Source: Actinomycetota bacterium (lineage in GTDB: Bacteria > Actinomycetota > CADDZG01 > WHSQ01). Taken from it: a stretch of 14,451 nt of DNA. The position numbers and the translations under genes were made by a program. The stretch spans positions 1 to 14,451 of the forward strand of contig JAHWJK010000014.1 in assembly GCA_019348445.1 (NCBI GenBank), written 5' to 3'. How positions within the stretch are numbered: the stretch's first letter is position 1; every line of letters begins with the position of its first letter. The notes under the pieces are model-generated. The model saw nothing but the letters and a program-made list of their open reading frames with translations. It made no database searches and had not been told where the DNA came from. Shown here in pieces: positions 14,190-14,451 of this stretch.

Positions 14190-14451
14190 CCCGCCGCGGC
14201 CGCTTCTTCGAATAAGGGTCTGGTCAACTCATCGAGCTCACGGATCGCGTCGTCCAGCGTGTAGTCCTCTTCGTAGAACGCTTTCGTCAATACCTCCTCG
14301 GCCACGTCTTCGATCTCCGGCCACGTCGGGATGACCGGCGTCCGACGCATGTTCTCGATGGCCTCGAGGAACACCTCGGAGTGCGCGGGCGGTTGGCTCG
14401 GATCGAGGAAGGCGCCGGAGGTAGCAACCTCGCGCAGCGAGGGCACCGTCC
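14186..14451 (-). CDS. Extracellular solute-binding protein, C-terminal fragment (5' end cut by window)
   Basis: The last 87 or so residues of a family 1 solute-binding protein that would capture the substrate outside the membrane for the ABC importer. The frame is open to base 14451. The read part starts TVPSLREVATSGAFLD and continues with HSEVFLEAIENMRRTPVIPTW, then a helix EIEDVAEEVLTKAF, and ends with DDAIRELDELTRPLFEEA. This is the usual pattern of the C-terminal lobe of these proteins (P-S-L, then a Trp/Pro and an amphipathic helix). A GTG at 14446 is an internal valine, not a start. The stop overlaps the ATPase start, so the three transporter genes form one operon. Confidence 0.85.
   Translation of the reverse strand, partial: TVPSLREVATSGAFLDPSQPPAHSEVFLEAIENMRRTPVIPTWPEIEDVAEEVLTKAFYEEDYTLDDAIRELDELTRPLFEEAAAAG

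Noticed and set aside
14186..14446. An 86-residue complete gene starting at a GTG at 14446
   Set aside because: The frame continues upstream to the window edge, and the sequence matches the C-terminal part of a solute-binding protein, so the GTG is an internal Val.

Overview
This GC-rich window reads almost entirely from one strand. All 16 genes I can support, including a partial gene at each edge, are on the minus strand, so transcription runs from base 14451 towards base 1. GTG and TTG starts, stop/start overlaps and short gaps are common. The gene set suggests a deep-branching or uncultured member of the Actinomycetota: a fused KorA with KorB, a seven-iron ferredoxin FdxA, an acetolactate-synthase-like protein close to mycobacterial IlvG, an ErpA/HesB protein close to mycobacterial Rv2204c, and a small SH3-like domain of the Rv0428c type. 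This assignment comes from remembered family resemblance, not from a search.

Layout in the direction of transcription. (1) 14451-12322: the C-terminus of an extracellular sugar-type solute-binding protein, a MalK/UgpC-type ATPase and one MalF/UgpA-type permease, joined by 4-nt overlaps. No second permease is visible. (2) 12252-10997: a short-chain dehydrogenase overlapping a small predicted lipoprotein of unknown function. (3) 10909-10327: ferredoxin FdxA and a 76-residue SH3-like protein. (4) 10229-7003: korA, korB and an unrecognised 99-residue acidic protein, all tightly coupled. (5) 6927-5308: an IlvG-like thiamine diphosphate enzyme. (6) 5186-3480: a secreted copper protein that looks like a fusion of a PHM-type two-copper fold with a C-terminal type-1 (blue) copper domain. 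(7) 3441-629: the metalloprotease pair TldD/TldE. (8) 625-440: a 61-residue two-helix membrane protein. (9) 385-1: ErpA-type iron-sulfur carrier with its own putative promoter and a perfect 14-bp palindrome.

A plausible working unit is 2-oxoacid:ferredoxin oxidoreductase KorAB with FdxA as electron acceptor. IlvG, another thiamine diphosphate enzyme of 2-oxoacid chemistry, lies downstream, and ErpA delivers iron-sulfur clusters at the far end. The most unusual item is the 568-residue copper protein. By eye it carries every PHM copper ligand (His pair, His, His-x-His, Met) plus a complete His/Cys/His/Met blue-copper site.

No tRNA, rRNA, CRISPR array, insertion sequence or integrase was seen. 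No stretch over 300 bases lacks a gene; the longest gap is about 121 bases. Several intergenic inverted repeats could be operators or RNA hairpins and are listed as candidates only.
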